Shown: positions 16,107 through 24,148 of the stretch, in pieces
Layout of the letters: every line of letters begins with the position of its first letter
Position numbering within the stretch: position 1 is the stretch's first letter
Source of the DNA: VAXT01 sp038040395
GTDB lineage: Bacteria; Actinomycetota; Thermoleophilia; Gaiellales; Gaiellaceae
NCBI GenBank assembly: GCA_038040395.1
Contig: JBBPIJ010000001.1
Span: 1 to 64,000, forward strand
Direction of reading: 5' to 3'
Length of the DNA: 64,000 nucleotides
Translations under genes and position numbers: made by a program
The notes under the pieces: model-generated
The model's input: only the letters and a program-made list of their open reading frames with translations
What the model was told of the DNA's origin: nothing
Databases searched by the model: none

Positions 16107-16991
16107 CTAGATCGAGCCGGAGAACGTGTCGCACGCGGCCGGCTTGCCCTGCTCGTAGCCCCGCGAGAGCCAGCGGCGACGCTGCTCCGACGAGCCGTGC
16201 GTCCACGTCTCCGGGGTCACCTGGCCTTGCGTCTGCTCCTGGATGCGGTCGTCTCCGATCGCGCTCGCCGCGTCGAGCCCCTCGTTGATGTCGGCCTGCG
16301 TCAGCTCCTCGATGAGGCCGGTCTTGACCGCGTTGGCCGCCCAGACCCCGGCGTAGCAGTCGGCCTGGAGCTCCGAGCGAACGGCCTTGCTCTCGGGGCC
16401 TTGCCGGTCTCCGCGGATACCCTCGAGCACTCCGAGCTGGTTCTGCACGTGGTGCCCGTACTCGTGCGCGATCACGTAGGCCTGCGCGAACGGCGCGGCC
16501 CCGGCGCCGAAGCGCGACTGGAGCTCGTCGAAGAAGCCCAGGTCGATGTAGACCAGCTGGTCCTGCGGGCAGTAGAAGGGGCCGACCTGCGAGCTCGCAA
16601 CGCCGCACCCGGTTTGCACCTGGTCCGTGAAGAAGACCGTGTCGACGTAGGGGTAGCGCTTGCCGCTGCGGGCGAAGACGCCGTCCCAGAATTTCTGGAC
16701 GCTGTTCACGACCCCGACGATGCGGCAGTCCTGCCGCTCGTTTGCGTCCTGGCCCGTCCGGCACGACTGGGAGATCTCGCCCGGCTGGTCGCCCTGTCCG
16801 ACGCGCCGATCTTCGAGGGGCGCAAGCTGACCGAGCCCGCCGTCCGAGGAGAGCAGGGCGAAGAGGAGATAGATGACGAGGACTGCCAGCCCGACGCCGC
16901 CTCCGCCCACGGCGAGCCCACCGCCCATGCGGCGACCGCGAACATCGGTGACCTGGCCCGTATCTAGCGGGGCGTTACGTCTGAAGCGCAC
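16107..16991 (-). CDS. YpfJ-type neutral zinc metallopeptidase
   Basis: This 294-residue protein has a single membrane anchor (about residues 24-48, GGLAVGGGGVGLAVLVIYLL) and an extracytoplasmic protease domain of the neutral-zinc-metallopeptidase family (PF04228). The zinc motif HEYGHH lies at 176-181, with the third ligand probably in SELQADCYAGVW, and four Cys residues outside suggest disulfides. The function is uncharacterised. It is followed by the lipoprotein/DUF2207/LemA operon, all facing the same way, which points to an envelope role. The start is GTG 16991. Confidence 0.9.
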   Translation of the reverse strand: MRFRRNAPLDTGQVTDVRGRRMGGGLAVGGGGVGLAVLVIYLLFALLSSDGGLGQLAPLEDRRVGQGDQPGEISQSCRTGQDANERQDCRIVGVVNSVQKFWDGVFARSGKRYPYVDTVFFTDQVQTGCGVASSQVGPFYCPQDQLVYIDLGFFDELQSRFGAGAAPFAQAYVIAHEYGHHVQNQLGVLEGIRGDRQGPESKAVRSELQADCYAGVWAANAVKTGLIEELTQADINEGLDAASAIGDDRIQEQTQGQVTPETWTHGSSEQRRRWLSRGYEQGKPAACDTFSGSI

Positions 16992-17045
16992 GACGGATCT
17001 GTACCCATACTTCCCCGCGGCGAAGCAGAGCCTAGTTTCACGCGG

Positions 17046-17498
17046 CTATCCCTGATCGTTGGCGCAGGAGGTCGCGCCGAGCTCCTTTGCAATCGAACTC
17101 GACTCCCTGTTGAGGGTCGCGTTCTTCGAGGCGAGCTCGTTCACCGCCTCGAAGTCGCTGCGCTTCGCTGCGGCGACGAGCCCGACGAGAACGTCGCGTT
17201 GCTGGTCCGCGAGATCGGTCAAGCGGCTCGCTTGATCGGAGATCTCGTCCGGGGCTTTCAGCTCGTGGACCGGCTCGACGATCGCCTGCTCGAAGGCCTC
17301 AACGACCCTCGGGCCTTTCTCGACGAGATCCTCGACGCTCTGTGGGTCGCCGATCGCCTGCTCCCGCTTGCTGAAGTCCTCGCACATGGCGCTCAACCTG
17401 GAGGCGTACTGCTCTTTGCTGAGGGACTTGCTCCCGCCGCAGGCAGTCGTCACCGAGAGTGCGACCAGCACGCCGAGGGCCGCGCACGGCAACCTCAC
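17046..17498 (-). CDS. Small lipoprotein with helical domain
   Basis: This 150-residue protein begins at GTG 17498 with a signal peptide (CAALGVLVALSVTTACGG) that ends in a lipobox; the Cys of TAC-GG would be lipidated. The mature part is charged and helical (YASRLSAMCEDFSKREQAIG). Its start overlaps the stop of the DUF2207 gene (GTGA). A longer open frame upstream is the antisense-like shadow of that gene and is rejected. It may assist the LemA/DUF2207 pair in the envelope, but that is inferred only from position. Confidence 0.75.
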   Translation of the reverse strand: MRLPCAALGVLVALSVTTACGGSKSLSKEQYASRLSAMCEDFSKREQAIGDPQSVEDLVEKGPRVVEAFEQAIVEPVHELKAPDEISDQASRLTDLADQQRDVLVGLVAAAKRSDFEAVNELASKNATLNRESSSIAKELGATSCANDQG

Positions 17499-19381
17499 CA
17501 GGCGCCGCCGCCCCCGCCGCCTCCGCCGCCACCACCGCCGCCCGAGAAGCCGCCGCCCGAGCCGGACGACGCCGGCGGTGAGAGCGCAGAGCCAAAACCG
17601 GAAGAGAGATCGCCGATCCCGAGCGCGGTCGGGCCTGAGCCGAGGTCGCCGGTCGGGGTGATCCAGTAGAGCGAGCTCTGGTTGTGCAGCGCCTCGGGCA
17701 TGAGCAGGTGCGCGCCCTGGAGGACGCGCTCCGCGATCCCGAACGCGATCCCGTAGACGAGGTAGCGCTCCCAGAGCTCGAGCGTGGCCGGCGGTGCCTC
17801 CTGGAGTCGCGGAAAGTCCGTCAGGTAGCGGCGGAAGGCTTCCCAGCGCTCGGCTTCGGTCTGGCCCTTCGCGGTCCGGCGGCGCCACAGCGGCGTCTTC
17901 GTCGAGCCGAAGATCAGCGAAGCGGCGTTCGTGGCCGCGCAGGCTCCGAGCGTCACCTTGACGATGTCGCTCCACCGGGGCGCGGCTACCCGGAAGCCGT
18001 GGATCCCGGTCCAGAGCAGCACGACCGCCAGGACGGCGAAGACGACGATGCCGATCCCGAGCACGCGCAGGCCGCCGCTCACGTACCAACGCCGCGCGTC
18101 GATCGCCGACGAGACCTTCGTCTTGAAGCTCGTGAAGCGCGTGCTGTTCGTCGTCCGGTCGCCCTCAATCTTGTCGCGGAACGCCGAGAGCCGCTCGCCC
18201 TCGTCCCCGACGACCGAGTCGACCACCTTGGCCACCGGGGTCTCGAAGTCGGTCAGCTCCAGGTCCGTGTCGCCCACCGTCAGCAGCAGGTCGGCGACGT
18301 CCTGGTGGCGGAGGCCACCCCAAACCGGGCGCTCGGTCGTGACCTGGGTCGACTTGTAGCGGCCGCGGCGGATCAGGTCGAAGAGCGTCGCGGTGAACTC
18401 GTTGGAGCCGGGCGTCGTCTCCTGGCTGAGGAGCGACGGCACGAGCGCAGGCTCGGTGTCGAACGGGGGCGCCTGCTCGTACTCGCGGTCGTAGCCCGTC
18501 TTGCGCTCCCGGCCGTAGACGAGCCACACGAGGGTCAGGAGTGCTGTCGCCGGCCCCAGGCCGAGGAGGAGCAGGTAGAGCATCGTCCGGCCGAGATGCC
18601 GCTTCGCGTCGTCGATCCGGGCTCGGTCGTGCTCGTACGCTCGTTGCGAGCCGACCTCTTCGGCAACGATCTTCTCGAGCCCGCTTCCGGGGCGGACCTG
18701 GGCGCCCCCGGTGGACGTGAGCAGGCTGAGCGGGAAGACCGTCCGCAGCTCGACAAACTGGTGGGACGCGATCCCCGAGGCCTGTAGTTGTGTGTGGTCC
18801 GGGAAGCGCGTGACGGCGCCGCGAACCCACACGGGGCTTCCCCAAACGCGATAGCTCGGCGAGAGCTCGGTCCGCCGCGGAAGCTGCATAGTCGACGTCA
18901 GGCCGTCGAGGCCGACAGGCCAGTGCTCGCCCCAGACGCGCAGGTTTACGTCCACGACGTCGTCGTACGCGACGGCGAGGCCCCGAAAGCGGTACGAGAC
19001 GGCGAAGGTCCTCCGTTCATTGAGGGCGGAGTAGTGCCAGACGATGCGCAGGCCGTTGTCGATCCGCGTCACTCCGAAGGTGCCCGGGAGGCCGAATCCG
19101 CCTAGCTCCGTGTTGGCGCCGCCCGTGAAGGACTTGCTCCCCTCGCTCACCGAGACCCGGTCGATGGACTCTCCCTTGCGCAGCGGGATGTCTCGATACG
19201 CGCCGCTGAACGGGCCTGCGAAGTCGAAGGTGATCCGCTCGCGAACGCGGATCGAGCCGTCCGGCTGGATCCTCGCGGCGACGTCGGCGGCCGGCAGCGA
19301 ATACGACTTGGCAGGGGCGATCGCCGGCCACAGGAGCGCAGCGCCGACGAGCGCGAGGAGTGCAGGGACGAGCCGGCTCAG
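17495..19381 (-). CDS. DUF2207 membrane protein with Gly-rich tail, probable CTG start
   Basis: In the frame that contains the DUF2207 domain, the first ATG/GTG/TTG is GTG 19150, which would cut off the signal peptide. Extending upstream gives a convincing Sec signal (SRLVPALLALVGAALLWPAI then APA-KS) and the first beta-strand of the domain, starting at CTG 19379-19381, which overlaps the TGA stop of lemA (CTGA). The protein is then 628 residues: signal, DUF2207 extracellular domain, membrane spans near residues 270-300, 420-450 and later, and a C-terminal tail FSGGGGGGGGGGGGG. LemA-DUF2207 pairs are conserved in many bacteria; function is unknown. Confidence 0.85.
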   Translation of the reverse strand: MSRLVPALLALVGAALLWPAIAPAKSYSLPAADVAARIQPDGSIRVRERITFDFAGPFSGAYRDIPLRKGESIDRVSVSEGSKSFTGGANTELGGFGLPGTFGVTRIDNGLRIVWHYSALNERRTFAVSYRFRGLAVAYDDVVDVNLRVWGEHWPVGLDGLTSTMQLPRRTELSPSYRVWGSPVWVRGAVTRFPDHTQLQASGIASHQFVELRTVFPLSLLTSTGGAQVRPGSGLEKIVAEEVGSQRAYEHDRARIDDAKRHLGRTMLYLLLLGLGPATALLTLVWLVYGRERKTGYDREYEQAPPFDTEPALVPSLLSQETTPGSNEFTATLFDLIRRGRYKSTQVTTERPVWGGLRHQDVADLLLTVGDTDLELTDFETPVAKVVDSVVGDEGERLSAFRDKIEGDRTTNSTRFTSFKTKVSSAIDARRWYVSGGLRVLGIGIVVFAVLAVVLLWTGIHGFRVAAPRWSDIVKVTLGACAATNAASLIFGSTKTPLWRRRTAKGQTEAERWEAFRRYLTDFPRLQEAPPATLELWERYLVYGIAFGIAERVLQGAHLLMPEALHNQSSLYWITPTGDLGSGPTALGIGDLSSGFGSALSPPASSGSGGGFSGGGGGGGGGGGGGAW

Positions 19382-19935
19382 GTCGAGAACTGCACGGACG
19401 GCGCCTCCCGCGTGGCGTCCTCCGTCTCGAAGTAGTCGCGCGGGCGGAAGTTGAAGAGGCCGGCGACGATGTTCGTGGGCACGGTCTCTAGCGCGTTGTC
19501 GTAGGTGAGGACGGTGTCGTTGTAGACCTGGCGCGAGACCACGATGTTCTGCTCGACGTCGGCGAGCTGCGCCTGGAGCTGCTGGAAGTTCTCGGTCGCC
19601 CGCAGCTCGGGATAGGCCTCGGCGACCGCGAAGAGGCGTCCGATCGCGGCCGTCAGCATGTTCTCGGCCTTCGCCTGCTCCGCGACTCCCTCCGCCTGCT
19701 GAGCGGCCATCCGCGCCTTCGTGACCTCCTCGAAGGTCGCCCGCTCGTGGGACGCGTACCCCTTCACGGACTCCACGAGATTCGGAATCAGGTCGTAGCG
19801 GCGCCGCAGCTGCACGTCGACCTGCGACCAGCTGTTCTCCGTGCGGTTCCGCAGACGAACGAGCCGGTTGTACATCACGACCACCGCGAGCAAGAGCAGG
19901 ACGACGATTGCCGCGATGACGACCACCCAGAGCAT
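19378..19935 (-). CDS. lemA: LemA family protein
   Basis: This 185-residue protein has one N-terminal membrane helix (VVVIAAIVVLLLLAVVVMYN) and the LemA helical-bundle domain with the hallmark NSWSQVDVQLRRRYDLIPNL, followed by VKGYASHE and ELRATENFQQLQAQLADVE. LemA proteins are membrane-anchored four-helix bundles of unclear role, often next to DUF2207/TPM proteins, as here. The stop overlaps the CTG start of the DUF2207 gene. A TAGGGT hexamer six bases before the ATG suggests a leaderless mRNA. Confidence 0.95.
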   Translation of the reverse strand: MLWVVVIAAIVVLLLLAVVVMYNRLVRLRNRTENSWSQVDVQLRRRYDLIPNLVESVKGYASHERATFEEVTKARMAAQQAEGVAEQAKAENMLTAAIGRLFAVAEAYPELRATENFQQLQAQLADVEQNIVVSRQVYNDTVLTYDNALETVPTNIVAGLFNFRPRDYFETEDATREAPSVQFST

Positions 19936-19939
19936 GCGC

Positions 19940-20116
19940 CTACCCTACGCCACGGAGACCGGTATCGAGGCTCCAGCCCGGTATGCGGCAGGCATACCCG
20001 TCAGTATCTTCCTGACATACCTCGAAGCCGTCGCCGCCGGGGTTGCCCGGTTCGTCGTTCGGACCCGCGATGTACCCGTCGAGTGACATCGACATGTAGA
20101 GCACTGACGTAGACAC
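19940..20116 (-). pseudogene. Truncated dihydrofolate reductase-like (RibD C-terminal domain) gene
   Basis: Starting at GTG 20116 with AGGAGG nine bases upstream, the frame reads STSVLYMSMSLDGYIAG followed by PNDEPGNPGGDGF, the conserved opening of the RibD_C/YyaP dihydrofolate reductase-like family. After about 32 residues the homology stops, and an unrelated 26-residue tail runs to a stop at 19940. Intact members are about 180-220 residues, so over 80% is deleted. The ribosome site is intact, so a short peptide may still be made. The deletion joins the start of this gene to the lemA promoter. Confidence 0.7.
19942..19947 (-). promoter_or_regulatory. TANNNT -10 hexamer for lemA (leaderless)
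   Basis: Minus-strand TAGGGT ends six bases before the ATG of lemA, placing the expected transcription start on or next to the A of the start codon. Confidence 0.55.
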
Positions 20117-20210
20117 TTCGACCTCCTGTGGTCTCGACGAACTGGTTTCGGCGGCTGTAGACGCGGCATGCCGGCATTTCTCATCGGCCAGCCGGACCCA
20201 AATTCTCAGC

Positions 20211-20239
20211 GGACAGTCCCTCGGTGGGGACAGTCCCTC
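20211..20239. repeat. Two copies of the GGGACAGTCCC palindrome
   Basis: GGACAGTCCCTCGGT (20211-20225) is followed at once by GGGGACAGTCCCTC (20226-20239). The same 15-mer recurs at 41819-41833, and the palindromic core occurs again at 44296-44309. It overlaps the end of the yjbQ-like gene. Confidence 0.75.
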
Positions 20240-20691
20240 TACGTGCCGACGACCTGGACGATCCAGCGACGGTCGCGCTCGCGGTCGAGCTCGAGGAAGA
20301 GCACGCGCTGCCAGGTGCCGAGGCAGAGCTCTCCGTCGCGAACCGGGATCGACTCGCCGGCCGATCCGAGCAGCATCGACATGCAGTGCGAGTGGCCGTT
20401 CCCGAGCTCCATGTCCTCCTCGCAGATGTTCTCGGTGCGGCGGTCCCAGTCGTCGTGCGCGTAGTACTTGTCGCTCGGGACGAGGCGCTTCAGGAGAGCC
20501 GTGAAGTCCTGGAGGAAGCCGTCCTCGAACTCGTTGACGCGGACGCAGCACGTCGTGTGCGGCGAGTACACGCAGACGATGCCGTCTCGCACGCCGCTCT
20601 CGCGCACGGACTCGCTTACGTCGTCGGTGATGTCCCGTACGGAAAGCCCCCCGGCCGTCCTCAGACGCCGCTCGTGCTGGAACACCTTCAC
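20239..20691 (-). CDS. YjbQ/UPF0047 family protein (secondary thiamine-phosphate synthase)
   Basis: This 150-residue protein matches the YjbQ family: YSPHTTCCVRVNEFEDG, the Asp/His-rich centre, LGNGHSHCMSMLLG and a closing GTWQRVLFLELDRER. E. coli YjbQ has weak thiamine-phosphate synthase activity, and the physiological role is unsettled. The metal-like cluster of His and Cys residues in SPHTTCC and GNGHSHC is complete. It is preceded on the minus strand by TAACAT eight bases before the GTG. Confidence 0.9.
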   Translation of the reverse strand: MKVFQHERRLRTAGGLSVRDITDDVSESVRESGVRDGIVCVYSPHTTCCVRVNEFEDGFLQDFTALLKRLVPSDKYYAHDDWDRRTENICEEDMELGNGHSHCMSMLLGSAGESIPVRDGELCLGTWQRVLFLELDRERDRRWIVQVVGT

Positions 20692-20734
20692 CGCCGCCGA
20701 TGTTAGCTAGGCCGGACGAAAGGTGCGCCGGTGG

Positions 20735-21877
20735 TCAGCCGATCTTGAGATACGTGCTGATCTTGTGACGAAGCGGCGTGCGCCGCAGGCACGAGACGGT
20801 GCAGAGTCGGCGGCACGCCATAGTTCTCTCTCGAACGCGTCGAGTCAGTTCCGAGTCCCACATCTCCTTGAGCGTCTGGGTCCCCTCGACAAAGCTCCCG
20901 ATCGAGGGGTGGTGTGGACAGAGCTTCACCTCGCCGTCCAGGATCCACATGTTGTCCGTCCCGATGTTGCAGTCGGGAGAGTCGTCCTCCATGACCAGGT
21001 CTTTGTTGTGCATGGTCGTCTCATGCTGGGGGTCGTCCTCGTACTGCTTGACGAACTCGTGCAGGTGCTGCTCGGTCACGTGGACGTTGTGGCCCTCGCT
21101 CTTCAGCTCCCGAATGCGATCCATCGTCCGCCGGAGCCGGTCCACGTCCTTCACGAACAGTTTTTCCCTGGTGGGCTCGGGCATGCCCTCGATGGCTTCG
21201 AAGGGCTGCGGCGTCACGAACACGCCGTCCGTTCGACCGTAGCGCTCGACGATCTCGACGAAGGACTCGAGGTTCAGGTCGGTGAGCACCGTCTTGATGT
21301 TGATGCTCGTGTGCGTTTTCTGGCGCTTGCGCTCGGCGAGGACCAGGTCGATGGCGCGGATAGTTCTCGCCGTTCCGTTCGGGTACGGGCGAATGACCTC
21401 GTTGATCGCGGGGTCGAGCGACTCCAGCGAGATTCCGATGTTGAACAGGCCGGCTGCGACCAGCCGCTGGGCGAGCGCCTCGGTCATCAGGTAGCCGTTC
21501 GTGGTGAACCGGAAGTCCAGTCCGAGCGACCCGGCTTGCTCGACCCAGTCGATCAGGACGGTCTTGAGCATGGGCTCTCCGCCCATGTACGAGACCGTCG
21601 TGTGCCGCCCAGAGAGCTCGGCGATCTGCGCGAGAGCCGCGGGCATGTGCTCGTCCGTGAACTCGGACCGGACGTACGGATGGAGCGCCTCCCCCTTGAG
21701 GTAGCCCCAGGGGCACATGATGCATTTGGCGTTGCACGGCGCTCCTCGCCAGATGTGAACAACGCGCGGGACGGCGATGAAGAGGGGCGTGTGGTCGGAG
21801 ACGATCGAGCGCAGCTCCTTGACGAGGTAGGGCGACCCCTTGGCGATCTTCCTCGGGAGGCTCGCGACCTTCACCAC
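20735..21877 (-). CDS. Radical SAM protein with SPASM-like C-terminus
   Basis: This 380-residue enzyme has the radical SAM cluster motif CNAKCIMC (Cys48, Cys52, Cys55), the GGEPML segment and a TNGYLM strand, all in the usual TIM-barrel order. The C-terminal half has extra cysteines (SPDCNIG, KLCPHHP, CRRLCTVSCLRR) that can hold an auxiliary 4Fe-4S cluster, as in SPASM/twitch proteins that modify peptides or other macromolecules. No precursor peptide or partner is visible nearby. The start is GTG 21877 with TACGGT six bases upstream. Confidence 0.9.
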   Translation of the reverse strand: MVKVASLPRKIAKGSPYLVKELRSIVSDHTPLFIAVPRVVHIWRGAPCNAKCIMCPWGYLKGEALHPYVRSEFTDEHMPAALAQIAELSGRHTTVSYMGGEPMLKTVLIDWVEQAGSLGLDFRFTTNGYLMTEALAQRLVAAGLFNIGISLESLDPAINEVIRPYPNGTARTIRAIDLVLAERKRQKTHTSINIKTVLTDLNLESFVEIVERYGRTDGVFVTPQPFEAIEGMPEPTREKLFVKDVDRLRRTMDRIRELKSEGHNVHVTEQHLHEFVKQYEDDPQHETTMHNKDLVMEDDSPDCNIGTDNMWILDGEVKLCPHHPSIGSFVEGTQTLKEMWDSELTRRVRERTMACRRLCTVSCLRRTPLRHKISTYLKIG

Positions 21878-21883
21878 GGGCGC

Positions 21884-21889
21884 ACCGTA
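21884..21889 (-). promoter_or_regulatory. TANNNT -10 hexamer for the radical SAM gene (leaderless)
   Basis: Minus-strand TACGGT lies exactly six bases before GTG 21877. No Shine-Dalgarno sequence is present between them. Confidence 0.5.
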
Positions 21890-22022
21890 GCTGCACAGGC
21901 GGATTGCCAGATCGTTCGCAGCGGCGCGGCTAGGTCACTCACGGTCGCCCGAGAGAATACCTCCTCGGTTGTAACGAATTGATCAAGAAACTGCGTTCGC
22001 CGGTCAGGAGCGAGGACGGTTG

Positions 22023-22853
22023 TCAGCGCAGCAACTTCGCCGCCTCGGCGAGCCACGCTCGCGCTCGGTCGACGTTGGGGCCGCTCGGCGCAAGCAGGAC
22101 GGTGTCGAGCTGCAGCTCGGTCATGACGCGCAGCGCGCGCCGCGGGTCGGGTTCGGTCAGCGCCTCCTCGATCCGCTCTGCGAGCTGGTCAGGCTTCGTC
22201 GCGAGCGGCGCGACACGCGCGGCGAAACGCTTCGTCGTCGGCTGCCAGACGCGGTTGAGCGCGAAGACGATGGTGACAACACGTATCGCACCATCGAACA
22301 TCCACTCGATGAGCGCCAGCCGCTCGCCCGGGCGGACAATCGTCAGCACGCCGGCGGGCGTGAAGCCGCCCCAGGGGAGCGCCGCCCCCTCGATCTGCGC
22401 CGCGGCCAGCTCCTGCGGGTACTCGCGAAGCCGCCCCTGCCATGCCGCAAGCCGGCCCGTCGTCCGCAGCGGGACGCCGTGTGCGAGCGCATCGGCACTC
22501 GACGACACCTCGCCCGCGAGCAGAGCGTCTATCTGTGCTTCGGCGTATTCGCGAGGCCACCAGACGAGCTCGATCGGCACGCGCTCGCGGTAGCCGGAGA
22601 CGCGCCGCGCCGGCCCGCCCTGCGCGCCCCAAGTGTCGAGCCCTTCGAGGCCCGCCGCGCGAGCAAGCCCGAAGCAATCCTCGAGCTCGAGCGGCTCGCG
22701 CGTGACGACGAGCATCTCGATATCCGACACCCCGTCGGCCACGCCGCGCGAGACGCTGCCCGTGAGGACGACCTCCTCCGCGACCTCGGCCGGGAGCGCG
22801 TCCGCCACCCGCTGCGCGAGCGTCTGCAGCGTCTTGCTCCTCGTCGTTGCCAT
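22023..22853 (-). CDS. Nucleotidyltransferase-domain protein
   Basis: This 276-residue protein has the pol-beta-type motif VVLTGSVSRGVADGVSDIEML (GS, then D-x-E in place of D-x-D), so the second acidic residue is Glu. The remainder is helical, resembling DUF4037-type or kanamycin-nucleotidyltransferase-like C-terminal domains. Substrate unknown. It is a distant counterpart of the gene at 14389. Minus-strand TAGATT lies nine bases before the ATG. Confidence 0.8.
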   Translation of the reverse strand: MATTRSKTLQTLAQRVADALPAEVAEEVVLTGSVSRGVADGVSDIEMLVVTREPLELEDCFGLARAAGLEGLDTWGAQGGPARRVSGYRERVPIELVWWPREYAEAQIDALLAGEVSSSADALAHGVPLRTTGRLAAWQGRLREYPQELAAAQIEGAALPWGGFTPAGVLTIVRPGERLALIEWMFDGAIRVVTIVFALNRVWQPTTKRFAARVAPLATKPDQLAERIEEALTEPDPRRALRVMTELQLDTVLLAPSGPNVDRARAWLAEAAKLLR

Positions 22854-22957
22854 ATCGGACTGAATCTACCGCGCCCGATTGCAGCCCGACTCGGCCCGGC
22901 GGTGACCGATCCTCTGCCGAGATAGCCCCCTTGCTCCCTCTCGGTTTCCTGACGTGT

Positions 22958-23074
22958 CGCTGAGCGCCCGTAAGCGAGTGGGACAGTGTTAGGCCACACG
23001 GCCCGCTCGCTGGAGGGCGCTCAGCGGCGCGAGGCGGGCCCGGAGCCGGGCTCCGCCCGGCGGGAGGGCCCGCC
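22958..23074. repeat. Nested inverted repeats downstream of the tRNA
   Basis: CGCTGAGCGCCC (22958-22969) is perfectly complementary to 23015-23026. Inside it, AAGCGAGTGGG pairs imperfectly with CCCGCTCGCT. Next, GGCGGGCCC (23033-23041) pairs with GGGCCCGCC (23066-23074) around a loop that itself can fold (GGAGCC/GGCTCC). The block lies 3' of the minus-strand tRNA and may hold its terminator, or encode a structured RNA. Confidence 0.7.
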
Positions 23075-23091
23075 GGTCAGGGAAGCGAGAG

Positions 23092-23166
<75 letters not shown>

Positions 23167-23324
23167 ACATGCCGGCAAGCGTAGCCCACCATTGGTTTGA
23201 CGCTCCTCGCAGCCCGTAGCCGAATCCGCGCCAGGCGCTGGGAGTTGGCCCGAACGGGGTATGCATGCCTCTGCGCCCTGAGGGATAATCAGTGTGTCCC
23301 CCTCGGCGTCGGGGTCGACCAGTT

Positions 23325-23380
23325 CTGCGGCAATGAACATGGGGCCGGGGAGGCTTTGCCGCAGGAGCCGACCCGGCCCC
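23325..23380 (+). other. Two mutually exclusive hairpins, possible attenuator or small RNA
   Basis: CTGCGGCAA (23325-23333) pairs with TTGCCGCAG (23356-23364), and GGGGCCGGG (23341-23349) pairs with CCCGGCCCC (23372-23380). The two 9-bp stems interleave, so they form alternative folds or a pseudoknot; the second is followed by TCCTCTT. Downstream, CTTAAGACGC (23385-23394) and GCGTCTTAAG (23457-23466) form a further 10-bp inverted repeat. The whole 23167-23474 gap has no supportable protein gene. Confidence 0.5.
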
Positions 23381-23474
23381 TCCTCTTAAGACGCCGAACA
23401 GGGGTGGGATCTTCCGTTCTGCGCAGACGACCTTGCAAACCGAACGCGTCCGATACGCGTCTTAAGAAGTACGG

Positions 23475-24101
23475 ATGGCGAGCGACCAGGTGACCCCCGG
23501 GCTGCTCGACCGCGCATCCGCCTCTTCGGAGCTGGGCGCGGAGTGGCGACGCCTGACCCGGGCCGCGACCGTGATCGCGATCATCACGAGCCCCGCTCCC
23601 TTCTTCTGGTACCACAACGCCCAGGGCTGGGGGCTCGCCTGGTCACTCGTCGCGACCTTCTTCACCGTGATCGCGTTCCGCGGCCTGGTCGATCTCTTGA
23701 CCCGCCGCTTGCTCCCCTGGCCGAGCCTTTACGGAACCGACGACGCCGACCTCAAGGAAGAGGACGTCGTCAGCCGGCGCCGGGCCTCGCGAGAGGAGTC
23801 GCTCGAGCTAGCGCTGTACACGTTCAAGTACTGGCCGAACATCAACTCCGTCGTGACGTTGCTGCCGCCGGACAAGACCCGGCGCCCCGCGTTCCTGTTC
23901 AGGCGCCGGAAGCTCCAGAGCCAGCTCTCGACGCCCTTGGAGGCGACGCTTCCGAATCACGAGCTCGTCAGCACGGACGCGATCACCGAGAGCGAGGCCG
24001 CGACCGTCCAGCAGCTGACCGAGGGCAGCATCTTCCTCTCGAGCTTCTCCCAGACGCCGAACGGGCACACGCTGCTCCTGCTCGGCACCGGTAACCAGTA
24101 G
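23475..24101 (+). CDS. Hypothetical two-span membrane protein
   Basis: This 208-residue protein has a soluble N-terminus of about 35 residues, two adjacent membrane spans (VIAIITSPAPFFWYH and WSLVATFFTVIAFRGLVDLL), and a cytoplasmic domain with an Arg-rich segment and a Ser/Thr-rich end. I do not recognise the family. The compact C-terminal part looks like the front end of a larger cytoplasmic module, so truncation is possible, though the reading frame closes cleanly 47 bases before the next gene. It follows a gap rich in hairpins. Confidence 0.65.
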   Translation: MASDQVTPGLLDRASASSELGAEWRRLTRAATVIAIITSPAPFFWYHNAQGWGLAWSLVATFFTVIAFRGLVDLLTRRLLPWPSLYGTDDADLKEEDVVSRRRASREESLELALYTFKYWPNINSVVTLLPPDKTRRPAFLFRRRKLQSQLSTPLEATLPNHELVSTDAITESEAATVQQLTEGSIFLSSFSQTPNGHTLLLLGTGNQ

Positions 24102-24148
24102 CCCCGCCCTGGCGCGGAGAAAGCGCGCGTCCGTGGTAGGAATCCGGC

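Noticed and set aside
17684..18787. A 367-residue plus-strand frame opposite the DUF2207 gene
   Set aside because: Antisense to a convincing membrane protein, with repeated Arg/Glu/Leu stretches typical of shadow translation.
23260..23380. Possible 4.5S (SRP) RNA or RNase P RNA in the gap after the tRNA
   Set aside because: The conserved SRP loop and RNase P signature sequences are not visible; only the crossed hairpins can be supported.
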